In this document: in pieces, positions 11,536 through 23,010 of the stretch
Layout of the letters: every line of letters starts with the position of its first letter
Numbering within the stretch: position 1 is the stretch's first letter
DNA from: Branchiostoma floridae
Taxonomy: Eukaryota; Chordata; Leptocardii; Amphioxiformes; Branchiostomatidae
NCBI RefSeq assembly: GCF_000003815.2
Contig: NC_049985.1
Span: 3,368,157-3,432,156 of the forward strand
Reading direction: 5' to 3'
DNA length: 64,000 nucleotides
Position numbers and translations under genes: made by a program
Notes under the pieces: model-generated
What the model was told of the DNA's origin: nothing
Databases searched by the model: none
The model's input: only the letters and a program-made list of their open reading frames with translations

Positions 11536-11824
11536 GGATCATAAAAATACATTTCAATGAACATTGAAGCTAACTTTAGAGTGAAATCAATGTGCATGTA
11601 TCTTCAGGTTAGTGGTGAATCAAAATATCTCAACTATTTGTGTTTTAATAAAAAACAAAGAAGCTTGAAGATATACCATTTTTCCTTAGCTCTGACTTAG
11701 AAAAGGACACAAAACAGGCACAGATTTTGTTATATAGTGATAGCAAAGCTTTCATTTGTTAAACGTATTTCACTGGAGTGAGGCGATCACTGTTGACCAA
11801 GATGTCATGATCACATTTACATGT
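11536..11824. other. No recognisable feature
   Basis: AT-rich spacer before a tandem array. Confidence 0.35.
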
Positions 11825-12790
11825 GCTCCTGCTGTGAGAGCTCTCGTTAAACTATACCAGAAAAAACTTTAACCAGTTGGTCTTCATCATCTTCCTGTAA
11901 AATGTGTACTATCCAATCAGGATTTGGATTCATGAGGTATTTTGTGCTTACAATCAGAAACCTGTAAACATCAATGGTTCTTTTATCTTATCTCTTCTTC
12001 ATATACAAGCAATATTGGTCAAATTACCAGGAAATATTTTGTCATCTCTTGGTCTTTGTCATCTTCTTGTTAAGGCTATCATTGCTATCAGGGGTCTGTA
12101 CTTATGAGCAATTCCTTGCCATATAAATCAAGAATCTGATGTCATGATGACATTTATTCCTTCTGTGAGAGCTCTATTCAACTATACCAGAAAAAACTTT
12201 ATCCAGTTTGGTCATCATCGTGTTCTTGTAAAAAAAAAGTGTACTATCTAATGGATTCGAGAGGCATTCTGCACTTAACGATCGGAAGCCTGTAAACATC
12301 ATGGTTCCTTTATCTCTTATCTCTTCTGTATACACATTTGTACAAGCAATCTTGGTCAAATTACCAGGAAAAATCTTTTGGTCTTTGTCATCTTCTTGTT
12401 CAGGCTATACTGTCATTGCTATCAAGGGTCTGCACTTATGAGCAATTTCTTGCCATAAAAATCAGGAAGTCTTCAATGTCAATGATTCACCAGCGTTATC
12501 TCTGACTTCTACGAGCAATCTTGTTAAAGTTACCAGGAAAAACTTTGTTATCCTCTTGTAAAGGCTGGCTATTACAAGGGTTTGGATTCATGGTCAATTC
12601 TTGGCTATAAAAATATAAAATCAGGAAGTCTTCAATGTCAATGGCTCATGAATTTTATCTGTTCTGCTCGCACTGACGACTTGTTAAACTTACAAAGAAA
12701 ACTTTATCCTGTTTTCTCTCTTGTGAAGGCCTATCAGGGTTTGTATTAATGAGCAATTCTTTGCCATAAAAAGTCTTAGTCGTAAGATTT
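11825..12790. repeat. Degenerate tandem array with ~331-bp full unit and shorter partial units
   Basis: TGTGAGAGCTCT recurs at 11833 and 12164. Blocks ACCAGGAAAAA, GTCATCTTCTTGTTAAGGCT, ATGAGCAATTCCTTGCCATA and TCAGGAAGTCTTCAATGTC repeat through to 12790. Later copies lack the TGTGAGAGCTCT portion, giving half-length units. Confidence 0.85.
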
Positions 12791-12919
12791 TAAGACATGC
12801 AAAATCAAGGGTTGACCATTGTAAAACCAATCATTTCAAACAGCACTCGGTCATTTACTGTGATTCTGCCTTCAGAGACAGTTTTAATGTGATGTTCTCT
12901 TGATTTATGTATCAGTGCA

Positions 12920-13185
12920 ACACAACTGTAAAATATGTACTATGATAGTGGTAAATTTTCTACTTTCCTGAATTATGGTTTTCAGATTTTTAAAGTACGT
13001 GTATTACTCTTTAGAGCCATCCTATCAAATTTACGTATAAATGGCACAATCTCAGTTCTGCATGATTCAATAAACCAATATGGAGATCCTTGTAAATTTT
13101 ATAGTTTCCTGAGTGATGTTTTCACAAGTTTTTATCGATGAAGTACATGCGTTTCTCTTTAAAATCGTTCCATCAACATTTATTG
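12920..13185. repeat. Weak two-copy repeat
   Basis: TTTTTAAAGTACGTG...TACTCTTTAGAGCCATCC (about 12988-13024) resembles GAAGTACATGCGTTTCTCTT followed by TAAAATCGTTCC (about 13140-13172). TTTCCTGA and GTTTTCA blocks precede each. The match is degraded. Confidence 0.5.
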
Positions 13186-13189
13186 TTGA

Positions 13190-13460
13190 GAACCTGGGGT
13201 GAAGCGGATCACGGGAGAGGTAACTCCGGTCGCTTAAATTGCAGTCTGTAAACCTGTTGAAATCCTATCTGCTGTGCAGAAGCAATTTGCAACATGTTCC
13301 CTGAGTTTTGGCAGGATTATCCCGGTCCCATGGACTGCACTGTAAGCCGTTTAGTGGGTACTGAGAAGGGAAAATCATTACAGGTCCGAATCAATATTGA
13401 TCATCTGTGAAGAAGGTCTTAGTTTATATCACTGGATTCACGGCCCCCTAAATCTGGCAA
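13190..13460. promoter_or_regulatory. GC-richer unique island, candidate cis-regulatory element
   Basis: Composition shifts from AT-rich repeats to a unique stretch with CpGs (GAAGCGGATCACGGG, AACTCCGGTCGCTTAAATTG). No coding frame is convincing and no mobile-element termini are visible. Calling it regulatory is inference; cross-species conservation would decide. Confidence 0.3.
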
Positions 13461-13554
13461 ACATAGCCATTACAGAGGCTGTAAGGTTACTGTAAGGGTA
13501 ATGTACAGCTTTACAACTTGCTGATAATGTGCTACAGAGATTTTGAACATTTCA

Positions 13555-13870
13555 CTGCTGGCCATTAGCGAATGCCGATGATGGACAAGTAATATATGAC
13601 ATGAAACCCCAGGATACACGTATGTCAACCCTCAAGTCACTTTTATTATGTCTTCCAAGTAAAACCATCTATTTAATTGTGCCTTTGACCAAAGGAGATT
13701 CAGTTTTGTTAACATCTATGGGCCACTAAGAAATGCCAACAATGGTCCAGTAATGTACGACATAAAACCAAGTTATTTTGCTGACATTACACTATGTTAA
13801 CAACACTAAAAGTTAACTCACTTTTATCATGTCTCTTTCATATTATCTATTTACGTGGTCCCTAGGCCAA
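13555..13870. repeat. Two-copy tandem repeat, ~175 bp unit
   Basis: Copy 1 has GGCCATTAGCGAATGCC, GGACAAGTAATATATGACAT, CTCAAGTCACTTTTATTATG and ATCTATTTAATTGTGCC. Copy 2 has GGCCACTAAGAAATGCC, GGTCCAGTAATGTACGACAT, AACTCACTTTTATCATG and ATCTATTTACGTGGTCC in the same order. Confidence 0.8.
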
Positions 13871-14450
13871 AAGGAATATGTTTTTAACAGAAGAAAGGCT
13901 GTACTCATAACATTTTAAGTGTCTCTGAGTGTTGGAAATATCTAATGGGAGAAGCTCTTACATTTGCAGTTGATGTTTGATGCACACTAGTGAAAACTCC
14001 ACAAAAGTTTCATCACTGAAGAGTGTTTTTCTCATCATCAGTAACAAGAGTGAAGGATGGGGTTTGAGAGAGTTTTTTAAAAGCCCTTGAAGTCAAATCA
14101 CAGACTTGTAAATCTACAGGCTATAGTGGAGATTTATTATTTTAACAATGTGTGCTGGCTGAAATAGCTTAACTGCCTCATGCGCCAAATGGCGTGGAAA
14201 CTCTGAGTTATTCTGTTCACAAATTGTATAGGTTTTCTTGGTAATGTTTCATTTTATTGTTTTGGAATTGTCACAGACTCCAGGAAAAATAGTGGTACAA
14301 TATATCACTAATGGAGATCCTAATAAAACAAACAAAAAACAAACTCAAACGTAAGAATTCACACCTTGGTCTGTCTCTGGTGCTGAAATTACAATTGCTG
14401 AATCAATGTAACTAAGTCTGGCAAATCCTCTTCTGATGACTCATGACTGG
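13871..14450. other. Mostly featureless; shares a ~85-bp block with 15903-15988
   Basis: CGTAAGAATTCACACCTTGG then TCTGTCTCTGGTGCTGAAAT (from 14350) is clearly related to CGTAAGAATTTACATCTTGA then TCTGTCCCTGTTGCTGAAAT (from 15906). Same orientation, about 1.55 kb apart. The family is unidentified. Confidence 0.5.
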
Positions 14451-14454
14451 GGCA

Positions 14455-14720
14455 TTAAACCGTCCGAACAGATGAGCTGTGCAGCTCTTTACTCTATCCG
14501 GGTGTCAGACCGCTTTTGATCAGATGTTCTAGTCAGCATGCCCAAAAGGTTTGCTCCCAGACGACCCATTAACAACGACCAAATCATTTCAGGCCAGGCT
14601 TTCGCCCTGTAAACTGTGTTGCCTGATATCGACTGGCATATATCACTCTTCCAATAGCGGTGCCAAATGGTCCATTGGTATCCAATTAAGGGCAGGAAAG
14701 GGGTCAAACGTTGGCAATTT
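14455..14720. promoter_or_regulatory. GC-richer unique island, candidate cis-regulatory element
   Basis: A unique stretch with dispersed CpGs and a TCCAATTAAGGG homeodomain-type core near 14680. Open frames on both strands overlap here (14489-14707 minus, 14551-14805 plus) without recognisable domains, which is expected of stop-poor, GC-richer DNA. Confidence 0.3.
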
Positions 14721-15048
14721 TCTTGGGGTGGACACCAGTGAAGAACGTCGGAAGATGTTTATTATTGAGTATTGGCTTATTGTTGATTTGGATGGCTTTA
14801 GATAAAAGAATAAATTTCAGGTGATTCTACTTCAAAGTATGGGCTGAATTCCATACCTTTTGTACCTTTTGTGGTGATTCATGCAGGAATTACAAGAGAC
14901 GAACAATATACTAGCGTAATAAAAACTGCTCTTCAAAGTTGAATTTAAAAAAAAATTGTCTTGTGGATACTCGTCATAAATGTACTCTATGTAATCTGCA
15001 TGTAATCCCTGAAGAAAATTCTTGTGATTTTAGAAGAGAAATGTGTTC

Positions 15049-15217
15049 TTAGGCCACACTACTTTTTTTTGTTTCTTGGGTCAGAACAATCTTTACACAC
15101 AGTTACGAGTCTTTATACACAGTCACATTCAAGCTTTTTTCCTCTCAGCCCTCTGTTTTCATTTTGTTCTGTTGCTGTAATGGCTAAGAACTAAAAATTG
15201 GACTGCTGTGGCCTTAA
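15049..15217 (+). mobile_element. MITE with GGCCACAC termini, short copy
   Basis: It starts TTAGGCCACACTAC and ends GACTGCTGTGGCCTTAA, so the terminal inverted repeat is visible. The interior (TTTTTTCCTCTCAGCCCTCT) matches the MITE-B 3' interior. At ~169 bp it carries an internal deletion relative to MITE-B. Confidence 0.75.
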
Positions 15218-15544
15218 ATATCTAAAGGACATCATCAATGTTATAATTTTCTTTCCTTGAACTGTCTTATCCACATAGATGCAGAGCTAGATACAGATAC
15301 ATATGTACATTCCTTACAAAACCTTTGATGTTGTCCCTTCTTGCCAACTATGAATCAAAGGAAACCCTCGTTCTCGCTAATTGGGTTAATGAAGATCGTA
15401 ACATCGTTGCCCCAGGTTGTAGGTCACTACTGGTGGCTGCACAGGTGGCTCATGAGTCTTGTGCCTGCCCAAAGCTGTCAGGTACAAAATAAACAGGCAC
15501 GTGGTGTCCTTCAGAGAGGGGTTAATCGCAAGAGATTCAAATTT
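15218..15544. other. No recognisable feature
   Basis: Overlapping frames of 72 and 79 codons on opposite strands lack domain support. Confidence 0.35.
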
Positions 15545-15830
15545 GTTTGTTTTCCATAACAGTTGAGCTGCCTTTAGGCAGAACACACCAGCCATGTTGC
15601 ATGAGATCAGACCTACTCTTTCCAATAAGTGCGGTAGGATCTTTAATGAGCTAAAGTCTTGTCTCTGGCCTTACGTCCCATCTAAAAGTATGTTCCTAGC
15701 CAAAGCTACATGTACTAGTATGTACTCACCGGGTCAAGTGAGAAAAGGTATTAAGGCCTGCTTGGGATTTGAGCCCAGAACCTTTTGATTTTAAGTCAAA
15801 AACTCTAACTGCAAGACTGTATTACCATCT
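15545..15830 (-). mobile_element. tRNA-derived SINE, second family (minus strand)
   Basis: On the plus strand the right end shows the complement of a tRNA-like head (GGGATTTGAGCCCAGAACC around 15764, then TAACTGCAAGACTGTATTAC). The left part has TCTTTCCAATAAGTGCGGTA and GGATCTTTAATG. The 38585-38870 copy shares TCTTT...GTGGT...GGTTCTTTAATG and a matching B-box complement. Confidence 0.7.
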
Positions 15831-16009
15831 TTTATGCTGCACATGTATGTTTTTTTCAGCACTTTTTTGTCTCTTCATAGTGTCCATTCTTTTCTTATTT
15901 TAGTGCGTAAGAATTTACATCTTGATCTGTCCCTGTTGCTGAAATGAAAGCTGCAGAGTCAATAAGTAAGTGTGGAAAAAATCTTCATCATTGAACTTTA
16001 TTTGTGTTG

Positions 16010-16160
16010 ATAGTAAACATAGGTAAATGCAAAGGTAAAGGTAGTCCTGTGGCCTTCTCTGAGGCAGTAGGGACAGTGGGTTGTTATCCACTGTGTCTAG
16101 AGCACAGTAATGGAAAGCAAAGCCCATCCCTCTACTTCTACCGCCTTTTACCTCTCATTG
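16010..16160 (-). mobile_element. 3' fragment of amphioxus-type SINE (minus strand)
   Basis: AGGTAAAGGTAGTCCTGTGG and CAGTGGGTTGTTATCCACTG are the complement of the 3' end of the 9980-10232 SINE. The tRNA-like head is absent, as is usual for 5'-truncated SINE copies. Confidence 0.8.
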
Positions 16161-16935
16161 TCTTCATTATGCATATCATGTCCTGCTGACATTCTATATC
16201 TACATGTAAATTTATGAAGTATAAACATTGTGTAAGTTTTTTTAAAACTCATATCAACCATGCCATAAACTTCCATGTCCTTGTCAAATTCCACCCTGTA
16301 GCTATCAGCAACTACACAATCTGCAAAACGTTTGGAGAAAAGCTGTATTGATTGGAGAGCTTGGCTTGATCTTTGCTACTGGCAAAGAGAAATCCCAGAT
16401 GTGTAATGATAAATGTCAAAGATAATGCTGGCCTTGAGAATGATCTGTTTGCACTTAGCTGGAATGAATTATATGCACACCTAGTAAAGGAGGTTGCTTA
16501 AAGAATGCTAATTGCGCTCCTAACAGAGTATATGGATGGAAATCTCCTGGAAAGCCACAGGATTGGAGTTTGTTTTCATTGTTGCGTGCAGTTGATTGTT
16601 GTAGGTTCTTGGATTGAGTTGCACATGTCTTAGATCTGAGAAGGTTGATATTGTTTGGACATGTAAGAAGACTGTGGAACAAAAACTCCCCTTTCAGTTA
16701 ACTGTTGGTTCCTATGTATAATCCATGTATGGATACACCTTACAACTTCACATATATCAATCATTTGATAAGGAAATGTTTTGATAACTGTTGCTTTGCA
16801 TACGTAATATATGCTGGATTGTGTAACATACTTTACAAGTTTACATTACACATGTAATCATTTCATAACTAAGTTTAGAAATGATGATGATAATGATGGA
16901 AATTGTGTACATTTGCTATGGTTATAGGTTAGTTG
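16161..16935. other. No recognisable feature
   Basis: AT-rich unique DNA. A small GATGATGATAATGATGG run lies at about 16881. Confidence 0.4.
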
Positions 16936-17009
16936 TTTGTTTGTGGAATCTCTTCACCACAAACTTAAAACCTCAAAAAAAATGTTTGTTCTCGCATCAG
17001 CCAACCCAG

Positions 17010-17470
17010 TCCGTGTTAAAATGTCCGTGTTACTTATGATACTAGTGACTGTACAGCTACTATTGTTTCATCCTCAAACGTCAAGCCAGTGCAAGCACTT
17101 TATTTTCTCCCTACCTCAAAATTAAATCCCTCCCATGATACTTATGACCGTAGGGCTACTATTGTTTCCACCTCAAACGTAAAGCCAACTCAAACACTAA
17201 GTCTTCCCCTTTCCTTACCACAAAGTTAGATCCCTGCAAACTTAAAGTGATTTACAGTACTCTCTCAGCACGTCAGCAAGGTATCGCCTTGAGGCAGGTT
17301 GTCATTGGATGTATCTGACATTGGGAGTTACCCACGTAAAACACATCAAGATAATGATTTGCTTGTAGTTGAGTTGATGAGTATACTTTTAAAGTAACTT
17401 GCTCATAAAACACAAGATAATTATTTGCTTGTAGTTAAGTTGATAAGTATACAGTTAAAATGACTTCCCC
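17010..17470. repeat. Two adjacent two-copy tandem repeats
   Basis: First pair (about 17025-17235): GATACTAGTGACTGTACAGC, TACTATTGTTTCATCCTCAA and ACGTCAAGCCA, against GATACTTATGACCGTAGGGC, TACTATTGTTTCCACCTCAA and ACGTAAAGCCA. Second pair (about 17325-17465): CATCAAGATAATGATTTGCT then TGTAGTTGAGTTGATGAGTA, against ACAAGATAATTATTTGCT then TGTAGTTAAGTTGATAAGTA, period about 75 bp. Confidence 0.8.
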
Positions 17471-18235
17471 TTTGTGTACTTTGAATTATTTGAAGAGATT
17501 GGCATACATTGGACTTATAAGGACTCTAAACGATGTAAACTGTATCTCTGTCTCTTGCCTCTTCCCTCATGACCTCAACGAAAAGCGGTGTGCAGGCTGA
17601 TTTGAGCTTTCATGAATAATCAAAGGTTCAAACAAACAAACAAGATACAAGCTGGATATTGTTCCAGCAATGCCACACCAATTCACTTTCTTGGTTCTCA
17701 AACATCATAAAAATAGCAAGAGGTTGAGACTGAACCAAAGGGCTCCCTAGAAGAAGAATTGTTATTGTCATCACTTTGTCAACATGATTTAAGACTTGAA
17801 TAAACGATGAACATAAAAAAGCAGTAATGTTTGTTGAGGGCCCTAAAAACCAATAGTTTTGATGGGCTATTCAAGAGCCATCTTAAGGTATGATTTGCTG
17901 TAAAGATCCTTGTCAAAATCCATGTTTCTTCATCCTTTTACCTGATTAAAGACAAAACTTTTGATCCAATAGAAACACAGTGCAATGCTCAAGAAGTTCC
18001 CACCCCTAATCGTGTTACATATCAAGAGATGCGCTTCATGCAAATATAGGACAAGCCTCCCCACTTGTTAGAAGATCCGGGTTGAGGGATATCGGAAAAC
18101 CAGGAGATGAATCTTGCAAGGCTCTGGGGCATTTTAACTTCAGATCTAAACCAATGGCAGCCTTTAACTGGATGATCTTGTGTCATGGACCCTAACGGGG
18201 GAGTAGATATTCCTCAACATCGATTTATCTAATCT
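17471..18235. other. Mostly featureless; MITE head fragment at 17671-17720
   Basis: TGCCACACCAATTCACTTTC then TTGGTTCTCA at 17671 is a MITE terminus without its partner. The remainder shows nothing recognisable. Confidence 0.45.
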
Positions 18236-18289
18236 GGGCTGAAATACCACCTGTGCATGTGCAGGTTAGATGCAGGTTAGAATTGGAGC

Positions 18290-18560
18290 CCAATGTTCCA
18301 ACACTCCTATGTTTTGACATCCCACATTCTGACACCCCTACATGTACATTGTATGTTCCAACACTACTAAGTTTTGACATGCTTATATTTCAACACCCCA
18401 ATATTCCAACCCCCCTATTGTTCAAACCCCCTTACATTACAATAACCTATGTTCTGAGACTGCTATGTTCTGAAACCCCTATGGTTTGCTGCCCCTATGT
18501 TCTGATGTCCCTTTGTTCTAACACCCCTACGTTTCAGCATCCCTATGCTAAGGTAATGGT
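18290..18560 (+). repeat. Degenerate minisatellite, ~15-20 bp unit
   Basis: Imperfect copies of ACACCCCTATGTTCTGAC run through the segment, for example TCCAACACTCCTATGTTTTG, TGAAACCCCTATGG and TTCTAACACCCCTACGTTTC. The reverse complement reappears at 33320-33390, and a two-unit scrap lies at 25910-25940. Confidence 0.8.
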
Positions 18561-18679
18561 CGGGAGGTGTCAGAACAAATGGGTGTTTAATGCAGGAAAC
18601 TTTGAATGTAAAGACAGTGCAGGTATGCAGAAAAAATCATTTTGAGAGCTGTTGATATAAATAATGATCCATTGACACA

Positions 18680-19040
18680 TTTTGTTCCCTCTCAGTTTAC
18701 CTGCTGCTTGCAACCCCATCAATTTGGCAAAGATATGCTTTAATTGGCTAAGAGATAGGGCAAAACAATGGCAAATAAAGGATTTCCATAAATCTTCTCT
18801 ATCTGGTTTTCCCCCGGGGTGGGAATCAAGTCAAATCGGTGGAAACTTAAGTTTCCAAGTATCGATCTTACCCTCCCTGCGGGGGATCTTAGCCTACAAT
18901 AACATATTTCTTATCATCAATTCTGTCGCTCCATTATTGATTCCGGTAATCTTTTATTCCCGTTCCTGTGAAAGTGTGCCCCTCGCGGTGTTGATCGTTC
19001 CTTTATGTCAGGAGGGTTCTGTTTGTAAGGGGAACTTTAC
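18680..19040. promoter_or_regulatory. Unique GC-richer island, candidate cis-regulatory element
   Basis: A stop-free plus-strand frame (18682-19044) reflects composition; its product shows no domain. The island contains the palindrome GGAAACTTAAGTTTCC at 18841-18856 and is not repeated elsewhere in the window. Regulatory function is inferred only from uniqueness and composition. Confidence 0.3.
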
Positions 19041-20050
19041 CTGAGGGGTGAAGTTTCTGTCATTGCATTGATTTATACTGGGGTGTCTCCCTCTGGTGAC
19101 AGTTTTTACATAATGTTTTTTTATCTCCTTCACCAAGAAGGTAATGTCTTGGTAGCGTTTGTATTATGACCAGCATAACTATAGATTGTCTGGATGGACT
19201 GAATTGATATTTAGTATGTTGGTAGGTCTTGATGAGATGTCAAAAGGATTAGATTTTGGGCCCCCTAGTGGCTTGTTACGGTACTGCAGCAGAACTTCAG
19301 GACATGCTATGGATATGATTTTTGGGTTACCGTAGTAGATAGCTCTTGTTTTGTATGATTTGACACTCTCCTTATGTTAGTTCAAATGGTTTATGTTAGA
19401 TTCATACAATTTGGATAAGTGCAATTCTTTGTGTTGGCAATTAGCTTAAAGATCCTTCTTCATCATGAATTTGTAAACTGACTGAAATAAACTTGAACAC
19501 GAATATACAGGCATTCCTGATGAACTTATGCTGTCTGTGAGTCCTCACAGGCATATAGGACGGCATATTGATCAAGTATATTATATTGCCTTGTTGAATT
19601 TCACTGCCGGGAAGAAGTTTCAAACTCCTTAAGTTTCTGTAATTGAGGTTTCTGTTGTCACATTGATTTATCCTGGGGTTTCTCCTGTCACAAGCATATA
19701 GAAGAATATATTTCAGAGATCAATAATGAATATAAGAGGGAAATTTCCAAACTGCAAGGATTATGAAGTGTGAGATTTCTGTCATCTTATTGATTTTTTC
19801 CTTGTGTTGCTTCCGGTGATGACTGTAAAAATGGCATCTCTGCTGTCAACACTGCCCTCGTGGGACGGTGTATTTCAGAGATTAATTATGAAAATCAGAT
19901 CTTGTGATATCTCCCCTCTTCAATGACTTTCAAACAAGTTTTCAACCTCCATAAGTTTCTGAAAGTCAGATTTCTGTCATCGTTACATGATGCTAGTTTT
20001 TGGTTGCTTCTAAGGTTTTCTTAGATTTTTGTCACTGTTGTATCTCTGCC
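19040..20050. repeat. Highly diverged tandem array
   Basis: Recurring blocks are AAGTTTCTGTCATTGCATTG followed by ATTTATACTGGGGTGTCTC, ATATTTCAGAGATCAATAAT followed by GAA, and GATTTCTGTCATC. They appear at about 19046, 19630-19740, 19768-19890 and 19955-19985. The unit length is irregular (~150-250 bp). Confidence 0.6.
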
Positions 20051-20189
20051 ATGTCACCGTAGACTAACAGAATTTATAGGCTAATGTTGTTGTATGTAGA
20101 ACTGACAACACTGAGGATACATTAGAGGGGGTGAAGTCTGCCATCTACATGTATTATTGCCTTGGTTACACACAGTATCGAGGACAGTG

Positions 20190-20400
20190 AACTCAACATT
20201 TATTTCAGCACCAAGGAAAGCCACCAAAGTTCACCACAAGTATTTTCATAGAGCAAAACACATATCTAAATCACATATTTACAGCTAAAGGAAGTCATGA
20301 ACTTGAAGCCACCAAAATCAGCCATCATCATGTTCATGGAGGAAAGCATGTATTTGTACCAGTTATTTACTGCTGAAGGGAAGAAGATAGTTAAAGGCAA
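20190..20400 (+). repeat. Dispersed repeat with TTTCAGCACCAAGGAAAG core
   Basis: Contains ATTTCAGCACCAAGGAAAGC, CACCAAAGTTCACC, TCATCATGTTCATGGAGGAA and GTATTTGTA. The same order occurs at 27935-28050. Core fragments occur at 28556 (plus), 50240 (plus) and about 57607 (complement). Termini are undefined and the family is not identified. Confidence 0.6.
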
Positions 20401-21345
20401 TTCGAAGATGTCTTCTTAACCAACAACTTCCAGGGCTTTACATGAGGTGCATATTTCAAAAATCAATGAGGAACTTGGGGGGATGGAATAATCTAAAATC
20501 TGTGTAAATTTCACTGTCACAACAGGAGGATTTCCACATTTTTATGACCCGGGGACAGCCCAGCCTGCTCAAGCTTGAAGGACACACCACGTCATTCTAA
20601 AATCAATAAAAAACAGGCTGCAGGAAAATAGCAATTCTGAATATCTGTACACTTGGGCAGACTCCATGTCAGGAGTGCAAGCCCAGCAATATGAGCCGGA
20701 GTCACAGAGATCAGAACATGCCTGTAGGGCCGCATTGTTCAATAAATACTTAATGCTTGTCATCTGACACCATTGGGCACCCATCCGCATCAGTGGGCTG
20801 ATCACAAAAGTAGAGAACAGCAAAGATGTTGGGCTTGATGCACTGGTGAAAGTTAGACATACATGTAAACGATATTCAAAGACAATTCAATCTCTGTAAC
20901 TTGATAAAATGCACAGTTTACTTCTGGATGTTTCAAGTGACTCTTCTTCAGCATCACTAGAATGAACTGGTAAGACAAAATCAGCACTGATACTACATGG
21001 CATTTTGCTGGAAATGTTTGACTTGACTTTGGGAATTCTAGTTTTCCTATTTTGCATGCTCTTTGTGTGATATTATAGGGTGTGTTCAGCTTGAAAACAT
21101 CATAGGGAATACATTTATGAATATAACATGATTTATTGATTACAAGAAGCTGCCCTGCAGGAAATCCTGTCATCGGAAGAAAGTAGATTTATTTTCCAAT
21201 GGGCTTCTAGTATTGCTGAACTAGCAAGAGACAACATGGGAACAGTCACAGGAATCCCCAAATGAAACCAGAATGCCTTGCACAAGAAAAGTTTCAAGGC
21301 CTTCCTCTGATGCCACTGAACATCCTCTGCTAATGCAGTAAAAGT
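20401..21345. other. No recognisable feature
   Basis: AT-rich. Minus-strand frames of 84 and 106 codons (20569-20823, 20853-21173) show no domain and no splice context. Confidence 0.4.
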
Positions 21346-21348
21346 GTC

Positions 21349-21591
21349 TTAAGGCCACACCGATTTATCTCCTTGGTTCCTGACATTTTAAGATGAAAAT
21401 ATGAACATCATAAAAAAGCAGAAGGCTGGGAGGAAACCTTCAATTCGTCTGTATTCGTGGAACAAAACTGAGTGTGCCAAGACATGAACCTGGTTCTCAT
21501 CAGGCTTTGTTTTGGTTTTGGTTTTCCAGTTATTGTAATAAGCATATTCAAGAAAATCTGAGAACCAACAGATCAAGATGGTAAGGCCTAA
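21349..21591 (+). mobile_element. MITE-A, complete copy
   Basis: Starts TTAAGGCCACACCGATTTAT then CTCCTTGGTTCC. Ends CTGAGAACCAACAGATCAAG then ATGGTAAGGCCTAA. The interior has the family signature GGCTGGGAGGAAA, TGTATTCGTGG, AACTGAGTG and ACATGAACCTGG. About 243 bp, and one of the best-preserved copies. Confidence 0.9.
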
Positions 21592-21664
21592 AACACCATC
21601 TGCTGTATGCTCACAGACTAGCCCTTAAATTTGGCTAGTTGGGCAGACTTGACTGTGTGTCTGT

Positions 21665-21985
21665 AAAACTAATGAAATGAAAAATGATAAAACCTTTGAT
21701 GCTTTCATTCTTGGGCAAGAATTAAGTAAGGAGTTAAAGTTTTGTGGCCCATGATATGGCTAGCCAGGAAGCCTTGGCCCTGTATATAAAAAAAACTAGA
21801 ACCCAATCAAATGAAAAATGATAAAAGCTTTGATGCTTTCATTCTTAGCTAAGAATTAAGTAAGGAGGTAAAGTTTTGTGGCTTTTGATATGGCTAGCCT
21901 TGGCCTTGTGTAAAAACAATCAAATGAAAGATGATAAAACCTTGTTTTCATTCCCAGGCGAGACTTAACCGAAGAAGTAAAGTTT
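21665..21985. repeat. Three-copy tandem repeat, ~113-134 bp unit
   Basis: ATGAAAAATGATAAAACCTT then TGATGCTTTCATTCTTGGGC, GAATTAAGTAAGGAG and TAAAGTTTTGTGGC recur with starts at 21677, 21811 and 21924. The last copy runs directly into the GC-rich island that follows. Confidence 0.9.
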
Positions 21986-22320
21986 TGTGGCTGGAGCAGC
22001 CGAGCCCTAATTTCAAGTCCGACGAAATCGATTCCGAGCGGCCGCATCCAGAGCAAGGATGGCAGAGGTCAGAAGAGGTCAAGGTTTGTTTGCGTTTTAC
22101 ACCTTTTATGTTCACAACTGTGTGTAATCCGAGCTCTGGCAATCTCACCCAGAGCAAGTTTAAATACCACCAGGACCGGCTCCACTCTCCCAGGTTTTTT
22201 ACCACACTGCACACGACCGGGCTCCAATTCTTGGGTCTGCTCCAAGAGGTTGACCCCCACTTGCCTTATACGGTCGGGTCGGCCGACCTCTGACCTTATT
22301 GGAAGGCAATTTCCCCACTC
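21986..22320. promoter_or_regulatory. GC-rich island with DR4 nuclear-receptor-type sites
   Basis: The segment is sharply GC-richer than its neighbours. It contains two direct AGGTCA half-sites with a 4-bp spacer (22066-22071 and 22076-22081), the arrangement known for TR/LXR-type receptors. It also has the perfect 12-bp palindrome GGTCGGCCGACC (22277-22288) and a TGACCT at about 22291. Open frames on both strands overlap here and have no domain. Function is inferred. Confidence 0.4.
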
Positions 22321-22469
22321 AGAGATTTTGCCAATAGTGGTTTGGATGTAAATATTTGGTTTTAGTGCTGCAGGGATGAGGAGGTTTTAGGGCCCAATCT
22401 GGACCTTTTCTTATTACCCGAAAGCTTGAACAATTCTGCTTACCCAAGGGATTTCCTACATCTTCCAAC
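22321..22469. other. Spacer
   Basis: Nothing recognised. Confidence 0.3.
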
Positions 22470-23010
22470 AGTGAATGACTGCCTGGCAAACTTTTTTAGA
22501 CTGTGCATTGTTGACGATATAACTTAATTAACAGGGTCAAGATACTGTACATGATATACTAATGAAGATTTTTTTTTTTAAATATATTTGCACGGACAAG
22601 TACAACATATCAAATTGGTGTGGCTTAACTGCCTGGGAAACTTTTTCAAACTGTACATTGTTGGTGAAATGACTATGAGCAGGGTCAAAATATGCATTGA
22701 TATACTGTACATGATGTATTTATTTCTGCCTTGAAGTGTTTGGGGAGATTTGTAGTAGTAGTAGACTGGTTTATTAAACAATGAATTTATTAAGAACAAA
22801 CTGTGAACGAGATATTAAAAACAATGGATGAATTATAAAATTCTCACACTAATTTCTAGTCAAAAGGCTTAAAATTTGGATACTATAGACAGACTAAAAC
22901 TTTGGCAAACCAGACTTGCACAGACAAGTAAAATTGGTGTGGCTTAACTGCCTAGCAAACTACTTGAAACTGCACCTTGTTTCTGATATGAAGAAGAAAG
23001 CTCCAGGTCA
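22470..23010. repeat. Three-copy tandem repeat containing a MITE terminus
   Basis: Each unit has AACTGCCTGGGAAACTTTTT then CAAACTGTACATTGTTGG and CAGGGTCAA. Copies 2 and 3 are preceded by GACAAGTA...AAATTGGTGTGGCTTAACTG (about 22596 and 22922), which is the MITE right terminus. A MITE end is therefore part of the amplified unit. Confidence 0.75.

Noticed and set aside
21931-22293. 120-codon plus-strand frame in a GC-rich island
   Set aside because: It starts in a tandem repeat, overlaps minus-strand frames of 88 and 63 codons, and has no recognisable domain.
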